Source: Bacteroidales bacterium UBA6192 (lineage in GTDB: Bacteria > Bacteroidota > Bacteroidia > Bacteroidales > F082). From it: a DNA stretch of 17,511 nt. The stretch's first letter is position 1. Each line of letters starts with the position of its first letter. A model generated the notes under the pieces. The model did no database searches and was not told where the DNA came from. It saw only the letters and a program-made list of their open reading frames with translations. Below, in pieces: positions 1 through 8,750 of the stretch. The position numbers and the translations under genes were made by a program. The DNA lies in NCBI GenBank assembly GCA_002422725.1, contig DITE01000050.1, forward strand, positions 1-17,511, read 5' to 3'.

Positions 1-2
1 GC

Positions 3-245
3 AGGATGACAGAAGCCATCGTTTTTCCCAACCCGGGCAAGGACGAGATGCAACTTAGGATTGCCCATCAGCACCCGGTTTCTCTATTTACGCTATACGA
101 CCTGGGCGGAAAGCTGGTGTTGCAACAACACATCAACGGATGGGAAGCCGCGGTGAACACCACAGGTCTGGGCGCAGGAACTTATATCTACGTAATCACC
201 GCACAAACTGGCCTTCACGAAACCGGCAAATGGGTAAAACAGTGA
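3..245 (+). CDS. C-terminal end of a secreted protein with a type IX secretion sorting domain (5' partial)
   Basis: Only the last 80 or so codons are in the window; the reading frame is open through the left edge, so the internal ATG at 6 is not taken as the start. The visible part is a type A Por secretion C-terminal sorting domain. It has the opening FPNPG motif, a YDLGGKLV strand-turn motif (normally YDxxGKxV), the late LGAGTYIYVI motif (normally LxxGxYxxxI), and a final lysine-containing strand ending KWVKQ. In Bacteroidota this domain directs cargo across the outer membrane by the type IX system and is usually cleaved off. What the cargo domain does cannot be told, because it lies outside the window. 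The following gene starts about 200 bp later on the same strand, from what looks like its own promoter. Confidence 0.85.
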   Translation, partial: RMTEAIVFPNPGKDEMQLRIAHQHPVSLFTLYDLGGKLVLQQHINGWEAAVNTTGLGAGTYIYVITAQTGLHETGKWVKQ

Positions 246-372
246 TTGACCCTATTGTTGATATGGACTTCCACCACATTGAAACCGCCCTGCTGCCCCC
301 CGGCTTGTATGTTGTCAGACTGTGGGATTCGCCTTTGTTGTTTCTATCCCCACATCCTGAAAAATAATCACT

Positions 373-380
373 TATCTTTG
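373..380 (+). promoter_or_regulatory. Candidate Bacteroidota -7 promoter box for ygiQ
   Basis: TATCTTTG matches the Bacteroidota -7 consensus TAnnTTTG exactly, about 60 bp before the GTG start of the radical SAM gene. No clear TTG -33 element sits at the usual spacing, so this rests on the -7 box and its position only. Confidence 0.4.
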
Positions 381-441
381 CATCCTGCCAAAAGGGGGCG
401 CACAAGTGTTTGCGCTGCTCCAGCAGTGGCAGTAATGCATT

Positions 442-2292
442 GTGACCAATAATCCTCAATTAACTGACTGGCTTCCAACAACCAAAAAAGAAGCAGAACT
501 TCGTGGCTGGGATCAGCTCGATGTGATTTTAATTACCGGCGACGCTTATGTCGACCATCCGGCTTTTGGCGCTGCTGTCATCGGCCGGCTGATTGAAAAA
601 GAGGGCTTTAAGGTGGCCATCATACCACAACCCAACTGGCAGGACGACCTGCGCGATTTCAGGAAGTTTGGCGCCCCAAGGCTTTGCTTTGGCGTCACTT
701 CGGGCAATATGGACTCCATGGTAAACCATTACACCGCCAATAAGCGACTGCGTTCGAACGATGCGTATACACCCGGAGGCAAAAGTGGCTTCAGACCCGA
801 TTATGCCACCACAGTCTACAGCAATATTATCAAGGATATTTTTCCCGACGTCCCGCTACTTATAGGAGGGGTGGAAGCTTCGCTGCGAAGGGTGACGCAT
901 TACGATTACTGGTCCGACAGCCTCAAGCCTTCGGTGCTTGTTGATAGCAAGGCCGACATAGGTATTTACGGCATGGGTGAGCTGGCCCTGCTCGAACTCT
1001 TGCACGCGCTGGATGCCGGAAAACCAATTCACGAGCTCACTCATATCAAGCAAACCTTTTTCCTGCGCGACAAATCAGAGCCCGTTGTTACTTCGCCCTG
1101 GGGCGATATCCAACTGGCTGCGCACGAGCTCTGCCTCAAAGATAAGAAAACCTATGCAGGCAATTTCCGTCACATCGAGCAGGAATCGAACAAAGCCCAC
1201 GCTGCCCGGCTTATCCAGGAAGTGAACAACCAACGGCTGTTTATCAATCCTCCTTTCCCCACTTTTACCGAAGAGCAGATTGATGCCTCATTCGACCTGC
1301 CTTACACCCGCATGCCCCACCCAAAATACGCCAAAAGGGGCACCATACCTGCCTATGAGATGATCCGCCATTCGGTGAACATGCACCGCGGCTGCTTCGG
1401 TGGCTGCAGTTTTTGCACCATCTCGGCCCATCAGGGTAAGTTTGTGGCCAGCCGCAGTAAAAAATCCATTATGGCTGAGGTTGAACAAATTACCAAAATG
1501 AGCGATTTTAAAGGGTATATAAGCGATCTGGGAGGCCCGTCGGCCAATATGTACAAGATGAAAGGGATACACCAGCAAATCTGCGACAATTGCAAGCGAC
1601 CCAGTTGTATTTTTCCAAATATCTGCTCCAACCTCGACACCAACCACCACTCAATGCTCGAAATTTATAAGGAAGTTGACAAGCATCCGGCCATCAAAAA
1701 GGCATTTGTGAGCTCTGGCCTGCGCTACGACCTTTTCCTGAGCGATGATGAGGCGAAAAACAAGGAGATGGGCTATGATGAGTATCTCAAACAATTGGTT
1801 ACCAGACATGTCAGTGGCCGACTGAAGGTAGCCCCCGAGCACACTTCCGACAGGGTTCTGAAAGCCATGCGTAAGCCATCTTTCAAATTGTTTCACAAGT
1901 TGAAGAAGAAATTTGAGCAGATCAATGCCGAAACAGGCCTTAACCAACAGCTTATTCCCTATTTTATTTCGAGTCATCCCGAAAGCACCATCGAAGATAT
2001 GGCTCAACTGGCTGCCGACACAAAGGATTTGGGATTCAAGTTAGAACAGGTTCAGGATTTTACTCCCACACCCATGACTGTGGCAACCGAAATTTATTAT
2101 TCCGGCTTTGATCCATATACCCTTAAACCAGTGTTTACCGAGAAGAACAAAGTTGAAAAACTGGCCCAGCAAAAATTCTTTTTCTGGTATAAGCGCGAAA
2201 ATCAGGCCTGGATTAAACATGCCCTTATCAAGCTGAAAAGAGACGATCTGTCAAAAAAACTCCTTAAACAAGGCAACAAATCCCTCAAATGA
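442..2292 (+). CDS. ygiQ: YgiQ family radical SAM protein
   Basis: A 616-residue protein of the YgiQ (UPF0313) branch of the radical SAM superfamily. The [4Fe-4S]/SAM motif C-x3-C-x2-C is at Cys318, Cys322 and Cys325 (RGCFGGCSFC). A second cysteine group typical of this family follows at Cys381, Cys384, Cys389 and Cys395. The N-terminal half carries family stretches such as ITGDAYVDHP, FGVTSGNMDSMV and GGVEASLRR, which form a B12-binding-like fold in related proteins. The substrate of YgiQ proteins is not established, so only a cytoplasmic radical enzyme can be inferred. The start is GTG: an in-frame TAA lies at 433-435 and no in-frame ATG is near. Length is within the family range, a little shorter than the Escherichia coli protein. 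The stop overlaps the next gene in an ATGA, which implies translational coupling. Confidence 0.93.
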   Translation: MTNNPQLTDWLPTTKKEAELRGWDQLDVILITGDAYVDHPAFGAAVIGRLIEKEGFKVAIIPQPNWQDDLRDFRKFGAPRLCFGVTSGNMDSMVNHYTANKRLRSNDAYTPGGKSGFRPDYATTVYSNIIKDIFPDVPLLIGGVEASLRRVTHYDYWSDSLKPSVLVDSKADIGIYGMGELALLELLHALDAGKPIHELTHIKQTFFLRDKSEPVVTSPWGDIQLAAHELCLKDKKTYAGNFRHIEQESNKAHAARLIQEVNNQRLFINPPFPTFTEEQIDASFDLPYTRMPHPKYAKRGTIPAYEMIRHSVNMHRGCFGGCSFCTISAHQGKFVASRSKKSIMAEVEQITKMSDFKGYISDLGGPSANMYKMKGIHQQICDNCKRPSCIFPNICSNLDTNHHSMLEIYKEVDKHPAIKKAFVSSGLRYDLFLSDDEAKNKEMGYDEYLKQLVTRHVSGRLKVAPEHTSDRVLKAMRKPSFKLFHKLKKKFEQINAETGLNQQLIPYFISSHPESTIEDMAQLAADTKDLGFKLEQVQDFTPTPMTVATEIYYSGFDPYTLKPVFTEKNKVEKLAQQKFFFWYKRENQAWIKHALIKLKRDDLSKKLLKQGNKSLK

Positions 2293-3131
2293 CCACAAAA
2301 GGCATAAAAAGTGATTTTACTCCCGGAAAAGCGGCCTGGCTTTTTCTGAACTCACTTTCGTTGTTCCTCATTGCCTACATCTTTATCTATGTTGTTTCGG
2401 GTTTGTCAACGCTCTATATTGCTTACGACATGGATATTCCGGCACGGATGTTCCCGAAATCCATTGTTTTCGACCTGGCCGACGACTCCCCACTGTGGAC
2501 CGCTGATGCCATAGTGAGTGTTTTTATGGCTACCCCTTTTGCCTGCCTGATGATGGGACTGGCAAGCCTTATGACGTATCAGCTATCAGCCGGAATGAGT
2601 ACATCGAAATTATTTTTTCTGATTTGGTTGTTTCTTCATTCCTTCAATCTTTCCTTTGGGCTTTTCAGCGAAGACCTGATCATGGGGCAGGGTGTAGCCA
2701 GGGTGGCCGACGTTTTTGGGTTCAACCTGGCCATTTCGGTCGTGAGCATTGGATTTTCGTCTTATTTTTTAATACGGGCAGGAAACTTTGCCGGCAAGAT
2801 GATCGCAAACAGCATGAATATTAATATGATCAACACATTCAAAAGCCGTCTGGCAGTTTGGTTCTGGTCATTTCTGCTACCCTGGATAGCAGGAGGTTCA
2901 TTTTTGCTGTTAAGCGACTATAAAGAGATAGCCCCCAAGGAGTTTATCCTGCTGGGATTTCTGCTGCTCATTATCCTTCCAATTCCTTTTGTCCGCCAGG
3001 CACCGGTATCGCAAAATCAGGTATGTGTCATACCAAATAAAAAGCATATTCTTGTCAATGTGTTGATTGCAGGGATTTCCTATCTGGCATTTCAATATTT
3101 TTTAGGCGATGGCATCAGGCTGGGTGAATAA
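2289..3131 (+). CDS. Multi-span inner membrane protein of unknown function
   Basis: A 280-residue protein that I do not recognise. About seven hydrophobic segments can be seen, near residues 14-36, 75-98, 105-125, 142-165, 189-209, 218-233 and 252-270, with short polar loops. No signal peptide, catalytic motif or metal-binding motif stands out. The ATG overlaps the ygiQ stop by 4 nt (ATGA), so the two are very likely co-transcribed and coupled. Whether the protein works with YgiQ is inference from that overlap only. Base composition matches the left half of the window. A distant relation to an integral membrane enzyme cannot be excluded. Confidence 0.75.
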   Translation: MTTKGIKSDFTPGKAAWLFLNSLSLFLIAYIFIYVVSGLSTLYIAYDMDIPARMFPKSIVFDLADDSPLWTADAIVSVFMATPFACLMMGLASLMTYQLSAGMSTSKLFFLIWLFLHSFNLSFGLFSEDLIMGQGVARVADVFGFNLAISVVSIGFSSYFLIRAGNFAGKMIANSMNINMINTFKSRLAVWFWSFLLPWIAGGSFLLLSDYKEIAPKEFILLGFLLLIILPIPFVRQAPVSQNQVCVIPNKKHILVNVLIAGISYLAFQYFLGDGIRLGE

Positions 3132-3202
3132 TTGACCAGTGGTTGTTTTGCTTTACTGGCAGTAAGATTATTTTTTACCTTTATCGCCTAAAAATAAAAC
3201 CC

Positions 3203-6200
3203 ATGAATCGTATGATTACACACAAACCTGGTTTGGTGATTTTGTTTGCTATCGCAATCCTGTTTGGTCAGGCTGCCTTTGCACAGAAAAACAAGAAAAA
3301 AGACACTGCATCCGACACCTTGAAGGCCGGTCAGCTTTCCGGATTGAAATGGCGTGGAATTGGTCCGGCTTTTGCCTCGGGCCGCATAGCCGATTTTGCT
3401 GTTAACCCTGCCAACACGAGTGAGTACTATGTGGGTGTTGCCTCGGGGCATATCTGGAAAACAGTGAATAACGGAACAACCTTTGATCCCGTTTTTGATA
3501 ATTATGGGGCTTATGCCATTGGTGCTCTGGCCATGGATCCCGCAAACAGCTATGTTGTTTGGGTCGGGACAGGCGAAAACAACCATCAGCGTGCATTGGG
3601 TTATGGTAATGGGGTGTATAAAACCATTGATGGGGGTAAATCGTGGACCAATATGGGCTTGAAGGATTCGCGCCAGATTGGAAAAATCCTCATCGACCCG
3701 CGCAACAGTGATGTTGTGTATGTTGCCGCTGAAGGTTCGGTGTGGGGGCCGGGGGGCGAGCGTGGCCTATACAAAACCACCGATGGGGGCAAAAACTGGG
3801 ATAAGATTCTCGAAATTAGCGAAAATACCGGTGTGAACCACCTGGCTTTCGACCCGCGAAACCCTGATGTTATCTACGCTACCAGCGAGCAACGAAGACG
3901 CCATGTGTTCACTAAAATTGGCGGCGGCCCCGAGTCGGCTGTCTACAAAACCACCGATGCCGGTAAAAACTGGCAGAAGCTAACCAATGGTCTGCCCTCG
4001 GGCCATGTGGGGGGTATGTGTATCGCCGTTTCGCCCGTTAATCCCGATTACGTCTATCTTATTGCCGAAGCTGCCGACGACAAGGGAGGTTTCTTCCGCT
4101 CGGTCGACAGGGGCGCCTCATGGAACAGAATGAGCAGCTATTCGTCAAGTGGCCAGTATTTTAACATCATCGTTTGCGATCCTGTGAATGCCGACAAGGT
4201 GTATTCGCTGGATGTGGTTTCCAAGGTGACAACCGACGGGGGCAAGAGCTGGAACAACATTGGCCTGAACAAACGCCATGTGGATGACCATTGCATGTGG
4301 ATCGACCCCGCTGACACACGCCACTGGCTCATTGGTGGTGATGGGGGAATTTATGAAACCTTTGATGATGGCAACCACTATCAGCACAAAACCAACCTGC
4401 CTGTGACACAGTTTTACCGCGTGAGTGTGGATAACACCAAACCCTTTTACTGGGTGTATGGTGGCACACAAGACAATAACAGCATGGGCGGACCCTCGCA
4501 AAACATCAGTTCCGATGGTGTTAGCAGCGCCGAGTGGGTGGTTACCCTGGGAGGTGATGGTTTCTGGCAGGCTATTGAAGAAGGCAAACCGGATATTGTT
4601 TATTCTGCCTACCAGTATGGAAACATTTACCGCTATGATAAGCAAAGCGGCGAACAATTGATGATCAAGCCCGAACCACGCAAAGGCGAGCTGCATTACC
4701 GCTGGAACTGGGACGCCCCCTTCTTCCTGAGCAAACACCATCCTACACGCTTGTACATGGCGGCCAACAAGGTGTTCCGGAGCAACGACAGGGGCAACAG
4801 CTGGGAGGTGATCAGCGAAGATATTACCCGCAACGAAGACCGAAACAAATTTCCGGTCATGGGTAAGTTCTGGCCATCCAATGCAGTTGCCAAAGATATG
4901 TCAACCTCACCCTGGGGTACCCTAGTCTCTATGGCCGAATCGCCTTTGAAGGCAGGCCTCCTTTTTGTGGGCACCGACGACGGCCTCATTCAGGTGACCG
5001 AAGACGATGGCAAAACCTGGGCCAAAATAAGCAGCTTTCCTGCTGTTCCCGAATACACCTATATAAGCGATATTTTCCCCTCACGCTTCGACGAAAATGT
5101 GGTCTTCGCTACATTCAGCAACCTCAAACGGGATGATTTTAAGGCCTATGTGCTCAGAAGCAACGATAAAGGCCGCAGTTGGGTGTCCATCAGTGCCAAC
5201 CTGCCAAACGAACCCGTGCATACCATCGCACAGGATTTCATCCAGCCAGACCTGCTCTTTGCCGGAACAGAATTCAGCTTTTATTTCAGCCTCGATGGTG
5301 GTAAAATCTGGACAAAACTCAGCAGCGGATTGCCGGATATTTCGGTCCGCGACATAGCCATACAGGAGAACGAGAGCGACCTGGCCATAGCCACCTTCGG
5401 CCGTGGATTTTATCTCCTGCACGATTACAGCCCGCTCCGGACAGTAAGTGCCGCCAGCCTCAACCAAAACCAGGCACTGCTCTTCCCCATCAAGGACGCG
5501 TTGATGTATCTGCACAGAGACGGACGTTACGGTACCGGGTCAACCCATTTCACCGCACCTAATCCCGATTTCGGTGCCACCATCACCTACTACCTGAAGG
5601 AAGTGCCCAAAACGGCTAAACAAGTGCGCCTGGAAAAGGAAACAGAGCTTTTCAAGAAAGGTGATCCCATTCCGCAGCCCGACCGCCTGCAACTGAAAGC
5701 CGAAGATGACGAAGTGCCGCCCTACCTCATCTTCACCATACGCGACCAAACCGGTAAGCTGGTACGAAAACTCTACCGTCAGCCTGCGGAAGGCATCAAC
5801 CGCTTCAACTGGTCGCTCAGATACGAGCATCCGACTGCTCAGACCGGCAAAGACGACTTTGAGCCTACCGCCAACCCGCAGGATGGAATGCCCGTTGTGC
5901 CGGGGAAATATACGGTAGACATGGCCATGCATTTTCAGGGAAAAACCACGCCCCTTGCAGGCCCATCCGGGTTTGAAGCCATAGTGCTGAACAACAGCAG
6001 TCTGCCGGTCGACGATAAGGCAGCACGTGCTGAGTTTCTAAGTCAGCTGACTGAACTTCGCATGGTTATCGACGGAAACTATCGCTTCATGGAAGAACTC
6101 GCCATACGAAACAGGGCCATACGCCAAACGGCACACCACATGGCCAATCCACCGGAAAATATTGCCGGACTGACAGCCGGAATTCAGCAACGACTCAACG

Positions 6201-6487
6201 ACATTGCCTTTGCCTTCGATGGAACCGAAGCCAAAGCCAGTTTTGAGGAAGTTGCCCCCGAACCTGTTTCTATCCATTACAGGCTTTATTCCATCCTGGC
6301 CGGCACCTGGTCGTCAACAGCCATGCCCACAACCACCATGCGCACCAATTTTGCCATACTCAACGACGAACTGCCCCCGCTCATTCAGCAGCTTAGCCTG
6401 ATCGATCAGGAGCTGAAAGAGTTGGAAGCAGGCTTAGACGAACTGAAAGCCCCCTGGACACCAGGTAGGCAGCCCCGCTTGAGATAA
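3203..6487 (+). CDS. Exported Asp-box (BNR/sortilin-like) beta-propeller protein
   Basis: The frame is open from 3143, but the ATG at 3203 is preferred because it starts directly with a signal peptide (MNRMITHKPGLVILFAIAIL, then FGQAAFA-Q), giving 1094 residues. At least ten Asp-box turns of the S/T-x-D-x-G-x-x-W type are visible, near residues 141, 192, 250, 300, 343, 386 (NHY variant), 527, 599, 652 and 696. This is enough for two stacked propellers, as in VPS10/sortilin-like and xyloglucanase-like glycosidases. From about residue 842 there is a FlgD/Ig-like stretch (TIRDQTGKLVRKL through VVPGKYTVDMA), then a helical tail. Such proteins are often annotated as glycosyl hydrolases, but I see no assignable catalytic acid pair, so carbohydrate or protein binding is as likely. 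There is no type IX sorting domain at the C-terminus. It stands as a single gene: 71 bp after the membrane protein gene and about 170 bp before mdh. Confidence 0.88.
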   Translation: MNRMITHKPGLVILFAIAILFGQAAFAQKNKKKDTASDTLKAGQLSGLKWRGIGPAFASGRIADFAVNPANTSEYYVGVASGHIWKTVNNGTTFDPVFDNYGAYAIGALAMDPANSYVVWVGTGENNHQRALGYGNGVYKTIDGGKSWTNMGLKDSRQIGKILIDPRNSDVVYVAAEGSVWGPGGERGLYKTTDGGKNWDKILEISENTGVNHLAFDPRNPDVIYATSEQRRRHVFTKIGGGPESAVYKTTDAGKNWQKLTNGLPSGHVGGMCIAVSPVNPDYVYLIAEAADDKGGFFRSVDRGASWNRMSSYSSSGQYFNIIVCDPVNADKVYSLDVVSKVTTDGGKSWNNIGLNKRHVDDHCMWIDPADTRHWLIGGDGGIYETFDDGNHYQHKTNLPVTQFYRVSVDNTKPFYWVYGGTQDNNSMGGPSQNISSDGVSSAEWVVTLGGDGFWQAIEEGKPDIVYSAYQYGNIYRYDKQSGEQLMIKPEPRKGELHYRWNWDAPFFLSKHHPTRLYMAANKVFRSNDRGNSWEVISEDITRNEDRNKFPVMGKFWPSNAVAKDMSTSPWGTLVSMAESPLKAGLLFVGTDDGLIQVTEDDGKTWAKISSFPAVPEYTYISDIFPSRFDENVVFATFSNLKRDDFKAYVLRSNDKGRSWVSISANLPNEPVHTIAQDFIQPDLLFAGTEFSFYFSLDGGKIWTKLSSGLPDISVRDIAIQENESDLAIATFGRGFYLLHDYSPLRTVSAASLNQNQALLFPIKDALMYLHRDGRYGTGSTHFTAPNPDFGATITYYLKEVPKTAKQVRLEKETELFKKGDPIPQPDRLQLKAEDDEVPPYLIFTIRDQTGKLVRKLYRQPAEGINRFNWSLRYEHPTAQTGKDDFEPTANPQDGMPVVPGKYTVDMAMHFQGKTTPLAGPSGFEAIVLNNSSLPVDDKAARAEFLSQLTELRMVIDGNYRFMEELAIRNRAIRQTAHHMANPPENIAGLTAGIQQRLNDIAFAFDGTEAKASFEEVAPEPVSIHYRLYSILAGTWSSTAMPTTTMRTNFAILNDELPPLIQQLSLIDQELKELEAGLDELKAPWTPGRQPRLR

Positions 6488-6597
6488 TGCTTGTCAAGCC
6501 GAAGCATCAGGCTCATTGAACTGATGGACGGATTGTTGAGATTCTTAAAATTATCAAAAACACAAGCAGTTGTTACATAGAAATACAGTAAGATATG

Positions 6598-6605
6598 TAT
6601 ATTTG
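6598..6605 (+). promoter_or_regulatory. Candidate -7 promoter box for mdh
   Basis: TATATTTG fits TAnnTTTG exactly and lies about 50 bp before the mdh ATG in an AT-rich gap after the propeller gene. A TTG at 6570-6572 could be the -33 element, though the spacing is longer than usual. Confidence 0.5.
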
Positions 6606-6657
6606 TCCAGAAAATAATTAATCGAAACTTAATCAACAACAACCCAAATTATCATCC

Positions 6658-7599
6658 ATGGAAAGAATCACCGTAATAGGGGCCGGAAATGTCGGTGCAA
6701 CATGCGCCAACGTAATAGCCCACAAGGACTTAGCCAAGGAGGTGGTGCTTGTCGACATCAAGGAAGGCATTGCTGAAGGCAAGGCGCTTGACATCTGGCA
6801 AACTTCGTCCATCAACCATTTCAACACCAGGGTAACAGGTGTAACGAACGACTATCTGAAGACCAAGGGTTCGGGCGTTATTGTGATCACCTCGGGACTG
6901 CCACGCAAGCCCGGCATGTCGCGCGACGACTTGATCAAGACCAACGCAGCCATCGTAAAAGATGTTACCGAAAAGGCAGTGAAGTATTCGCCCGATGCCA
7001 TCATCATCGTGGTATCAAACCCCCTCGACGTGATGACCTATGCGGCCTACCAGGCCAGCAACAAGCCTTCGCGCAAGGTGTTTGGCATGGCCGGAACACT
7101 CGACACTGGCCGCTACCGTGCCTTCCTTGCCAATGCCCTCAATGTGTCGCCCACCGACATCCACGCCCTGCTGATGGGAGGCCACGGCGACACCATGGTT
7201 CCGCTTCCCCGCTACACCTCCATCAACGGGATACCGGTGACGGAATTGCTGGGCAAGGACGAGCTCGATAAGATTGTGGAACGCACCAAGAAAGGTGGAG
7301 GCGAACTGGTGAACCTGATGGGTACCTCGGCCTGGTATGCTCCCGGTGCAGCAGCAGCCCAGATGGTGGAAGCCATCGTTGACGACCAGAACAGGATTTT
7401 CCCTGTCTGTGCCTACCTGCAGGGCGAATATGGCCTGAAGGATGTTTACCTGGGCGTGCCGGTGAAGCTTGGCCGCAGGGGCATCGAAGAAATCATTGAG
7501 GTTGACCTGAACAAAGACGAAAAGAAACTGCTTTACGACTCTTCCGATGCGGTAAAAAGCGTGATGAAGGTGCTCGACGAAATGAAACTTTTCGAATAG
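6658..7599 (+). CDS. mdh: Malate dehydrogenase (NAD-dependent, LDH-like type)
   Basis: Converts malate and NAD+ to oxaloacetate and NADH in the cytoplasmic citric acid cycle. The 313-residue length is normal for the LDH-like bacterial MDH group. The Rossmann motif GAGNVG is at residues 8-13. Asp33, at the end of the second strand (VLVD), favours NAD over NADP. The substrate loop LPRKPGMSRDDL supplies Arg83 and Arg89; arginine at position 83 selects malate rather than lactate. SNPLDV is at 120-125. The catalytic pair is Asp149 (TLDTGRYR, which also holds Arg152) and His176 in GGHGDTMVP. The ATG at 6658 puts the glycine-rich motif at the expected place; no strong Shine-Dalgarno is seen, which is normal in this phylum. 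It appears monocistronic, with its own -7 box and a strong terminator 24 bp after the stop. The last two codons, stop and terminator are repeated at 8751-8814. Confidence 0.97.
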   Translation: MERITVIGAGNVGATCANVIAHKDLAKEVVLVDIKEGIAEGKALDIWQTSSINHFNTRVTGVTNDYLKTKGSGVIVITSGLPRKPGMSRDDLIKTNAAIVKDVTEKAVKYSPDAIIIVVSNPLDVMTYAAYQASNKPSRKVFGMAGTLDTGRYRAFLANALNVSPTDIHALLMGGHGDTMVPLPRYTSINGIPVTELLGKDELDKIVERTKKGGGELVNLMGTSAWYAPGAAAAQMVEAIVDDQNRIFPVCAYLQGEYGLKDVYLGVPVKLGRRGIEEIIEVDLNKDEKKLLYDSSDAVKSVMKVLDEMKLFE

Positions 7600-7654
7600 G
7601 CATTGTTTTCTAAATCCCAAATAAAGGCTGTCCCGAAAGGATGGCCTTTTTTTG
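7591..7654 (+). repeat. mdh-tail repeat, copy 1 (original)
   Basis: This copy covers the last mdh codons, the stop, the spacer and the terminator. It aligns over its whole length with 8751-8814, at roughly four-fifths identity by eye. The region between the two copies is the RAYT/REP island. Confidence 0.75.
7623..7653 (+). terminator. Rho-independent terminator of mdh
   Basis: An 11-bp stem (7623-7633 with 7639-7649, including two G-T pairs) closes a CGAAA loop and runs into seven T residues. It begins 24 bp after the mdh stop codon. Confidence 0.93.
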
Positions 7655-7700
7655 ATTAAACTGGCATTCTTAGATAGGTGGTAACTCATCGAAGATTTCA

Positions 7701-7977
7701 GGGCTACGCCCATATTGTTTGCAACGGCACTATTTTTCTATTTTTCTAAGAAGATTATAGGGCTACGCCCCATCTTACGATTCTGATTTTTCCATATCTT
7801 CATTTTTAGGGGCGTAGCCCTGCTGTCTTCATAGATAAATATTGCGTAGAAGAATGAGGGGCGTAGCCCTGAAATCTATCTATCATTTGCAATAATTCAT
7901 GGAATTGGTTTTAGGGGCTTAGCCCTGTTGTCTTCGTAGCAGGAATATATTGCGGAGAAGAATGAGGGGCATAGCCC
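7701..7977. repeat. Left REP-like palindrome cluster (six copies)
   Basis: The first two units are at 7701-7711 and 7760-7771 and read GGGCTACGCCC(C). The next four are at 7809-7820, 7859-7870 (approximate), 7914-7925 and 7966-7977 and read the other way (GGGGCRTAGCCC or GGGGCTTAGCCC), some followed by TGAAATCTAT. The last four form two tandem units: 7808-7880 is repeated with changes at 7913-7985, including the shared AGAAGAATGAGGGGC stretch. Each palindrome can form a GGGC/GCCC hairpin with a very small loop. Confidence 0.85.
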
Positions 7978-7986
7978 TGAAATCTA

Positions 7987-8448
7987 TTAATCGTACCATT
8001 CAAATAAGAATTTCGTATCATATTCAATTTCAAATTTTTTAAGGAACAACAAATACTCATTTTTGAATGATTGTTTTTTATGATGTTCGGGTTGATTTAG
8101 GATATACTTCACCACATTATCAATATGCGATTTGGAATAGGTAAACGCCCCGTAGCCATCTTGCCATGAGAATTTTCCGGGGATGTAATTTTTATTGTTG
8201 AGCCATTTAGATGAACTTGATTTAGCCTGTTCCATCAGTTTGGCCGGGGAAATGGTTGGATGCATCCCCACGAATATATGTGTATGGTCGGGATTGCAAT
8301 AGATGGCATAGGTTTTACATTTTTGGTTGGTAATAATGCCACAAATCACTTTTTCCAATTCATCTCTGAATGATTCTTTGATCAGGTTTTTCCGTCCTTG
8401 TACAGAAAAAACAAATTGAACGTATAATTGTGTGTAGGTATTTGCCAT
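7987..8448 (-). CDS. REP-associated tyrosine transposase (IS200-like, Y1/HUH family)
   Basis: A 153-residue protein of the Transposase_17/Y1_Tnp family, of normal length for a RAYT or IS200 TnpA. The HUH metal-binding motif is His55-Thr-His57 within CNPDHTHIFVGM. The nucleophilic tyrosine is Tyr115 in KYILNQ, with the family glutamine at Gln119 (Y-x3-Q) and EHHKK after it. WQDGYGAFTYSKSHID matches the RAYT stretch before the catalytic helix. Enzymes of this family nick and rejoin single-stranded DNA at hairpins formed by their REP sequences. The clusters of GGGCTACGCCCC palindromes on both sides support that pairing. The frame is intact with all catalytic residues present, so it may be active. 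No orf B (tnpB/IscB) partner is next to it. Confidence 0.9.
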   Translation of the reverse strand: MANTYTQLYVQFVFSVQGRKNLIKESFRDELEKVICGIITNQKCKTYAIYCNPDHTHIFVGMHPTISPAKLMEQAKSSSSKWLNNKNYIPGKFSWQDGYGAFTYSKSHIDNVVKYILNQPEHHKKQSFKNEYLLFLKKFEIEYDTKFLFEWYD

Positions 8449-8464
8449 TGTTTTTGAGATTTCA

Positions 8465-8724
8465 GGGCTACGCCCCTATTGTTTTCAACGATTTTTACGA
8501 AGATTTCAGGGCTAACGCCCCATTTTTTTCATTTCATTAATTTTCGTCAAAGATAGAGCGGCAATCACCCTGTTTTCCATTTTTCATTTTCATTAATTTT
8601 CCTCAGAGATTTCAGGGCTACGCCCCTATTGTTTTCAACGATATTTTTTTACGAAGATTATAGGGCTACGCCCCATTTTTTTTCATTTTCATTCGTTTTC
8701 GTCATAGATTTCAGGGCTAAGCCC
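8465..8724. repeat. Right REP-like palindrome cluster (five copies)
   Basis: Units lie at 8465-8476, 8509-8521 (GGGCTAACGCCCC), 8615-8626, 8663-8674 and 8713-8724 (GGGCTAAGCCCC), all in one orientation and most preceded by GATTTCA or GATTATA. They are arranged as a tandem of a two-palindrome unit of about 150 bp: 8455-8555 is repeated at 8605-8705, including CTATTGTTTTCAACGAT and the T-rich CATTTTCATTMRTTTTCGTCA stretch. This resembles the two units on the left but in inverse orientation. Confidence 0.85.
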
Positions 8725-8750
8725 CTTTTGTTACAACGAAACTATTTTTT

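Larger units (their letters stand above)
7701..8724. mobile_element. RAYT/REP island: IS200-like transposase with flanking palindromic repeats
   Basis: A single Y1 (HUH) transposase gene on the minus strand is embedded in eleven copies of a 12-13 nt palindrome. This is the usual layout of a REP-associated tyrosine transposase and its REP sequences. The four palindromes directly left of the gene read GGGGCRTAGCCC (one GGGGCTTAGCCC) and the five to the right read GGGCTACGCCCC or close variants. The two sides are therefore inverted relative to each other around the gene, as in bacterial interspersed mosaic elements. No simple terminal inverted repeat or short target duplication is visible. The duplicated mdh tail lies just outside on each side. 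Confidence 0.75.

Noticed and set aside
4145..4741. Minus-strand frame of 198 codons inside the propeller gene
   Set aside because: It lies wholly within a well-supported gene with ten Asp-box turns; its composition fits antisense of that gene.
7015..7713. Long minus-strand frame (232 codons) opposite mdh
   Set aside because: It mirrors the codon pattern of mdh, runs through the mdh terminator, and its translation has no recognisable features; a shadow of a highly conserved gene.
7701..8724. Possible CRISPR array
   Set aside because: The repeats are 12-13 nt palindromes with uneven spacing and both orientations, the intervening DNA is itself repeated, and no cas gene is present; the HUH transposase explains them better.
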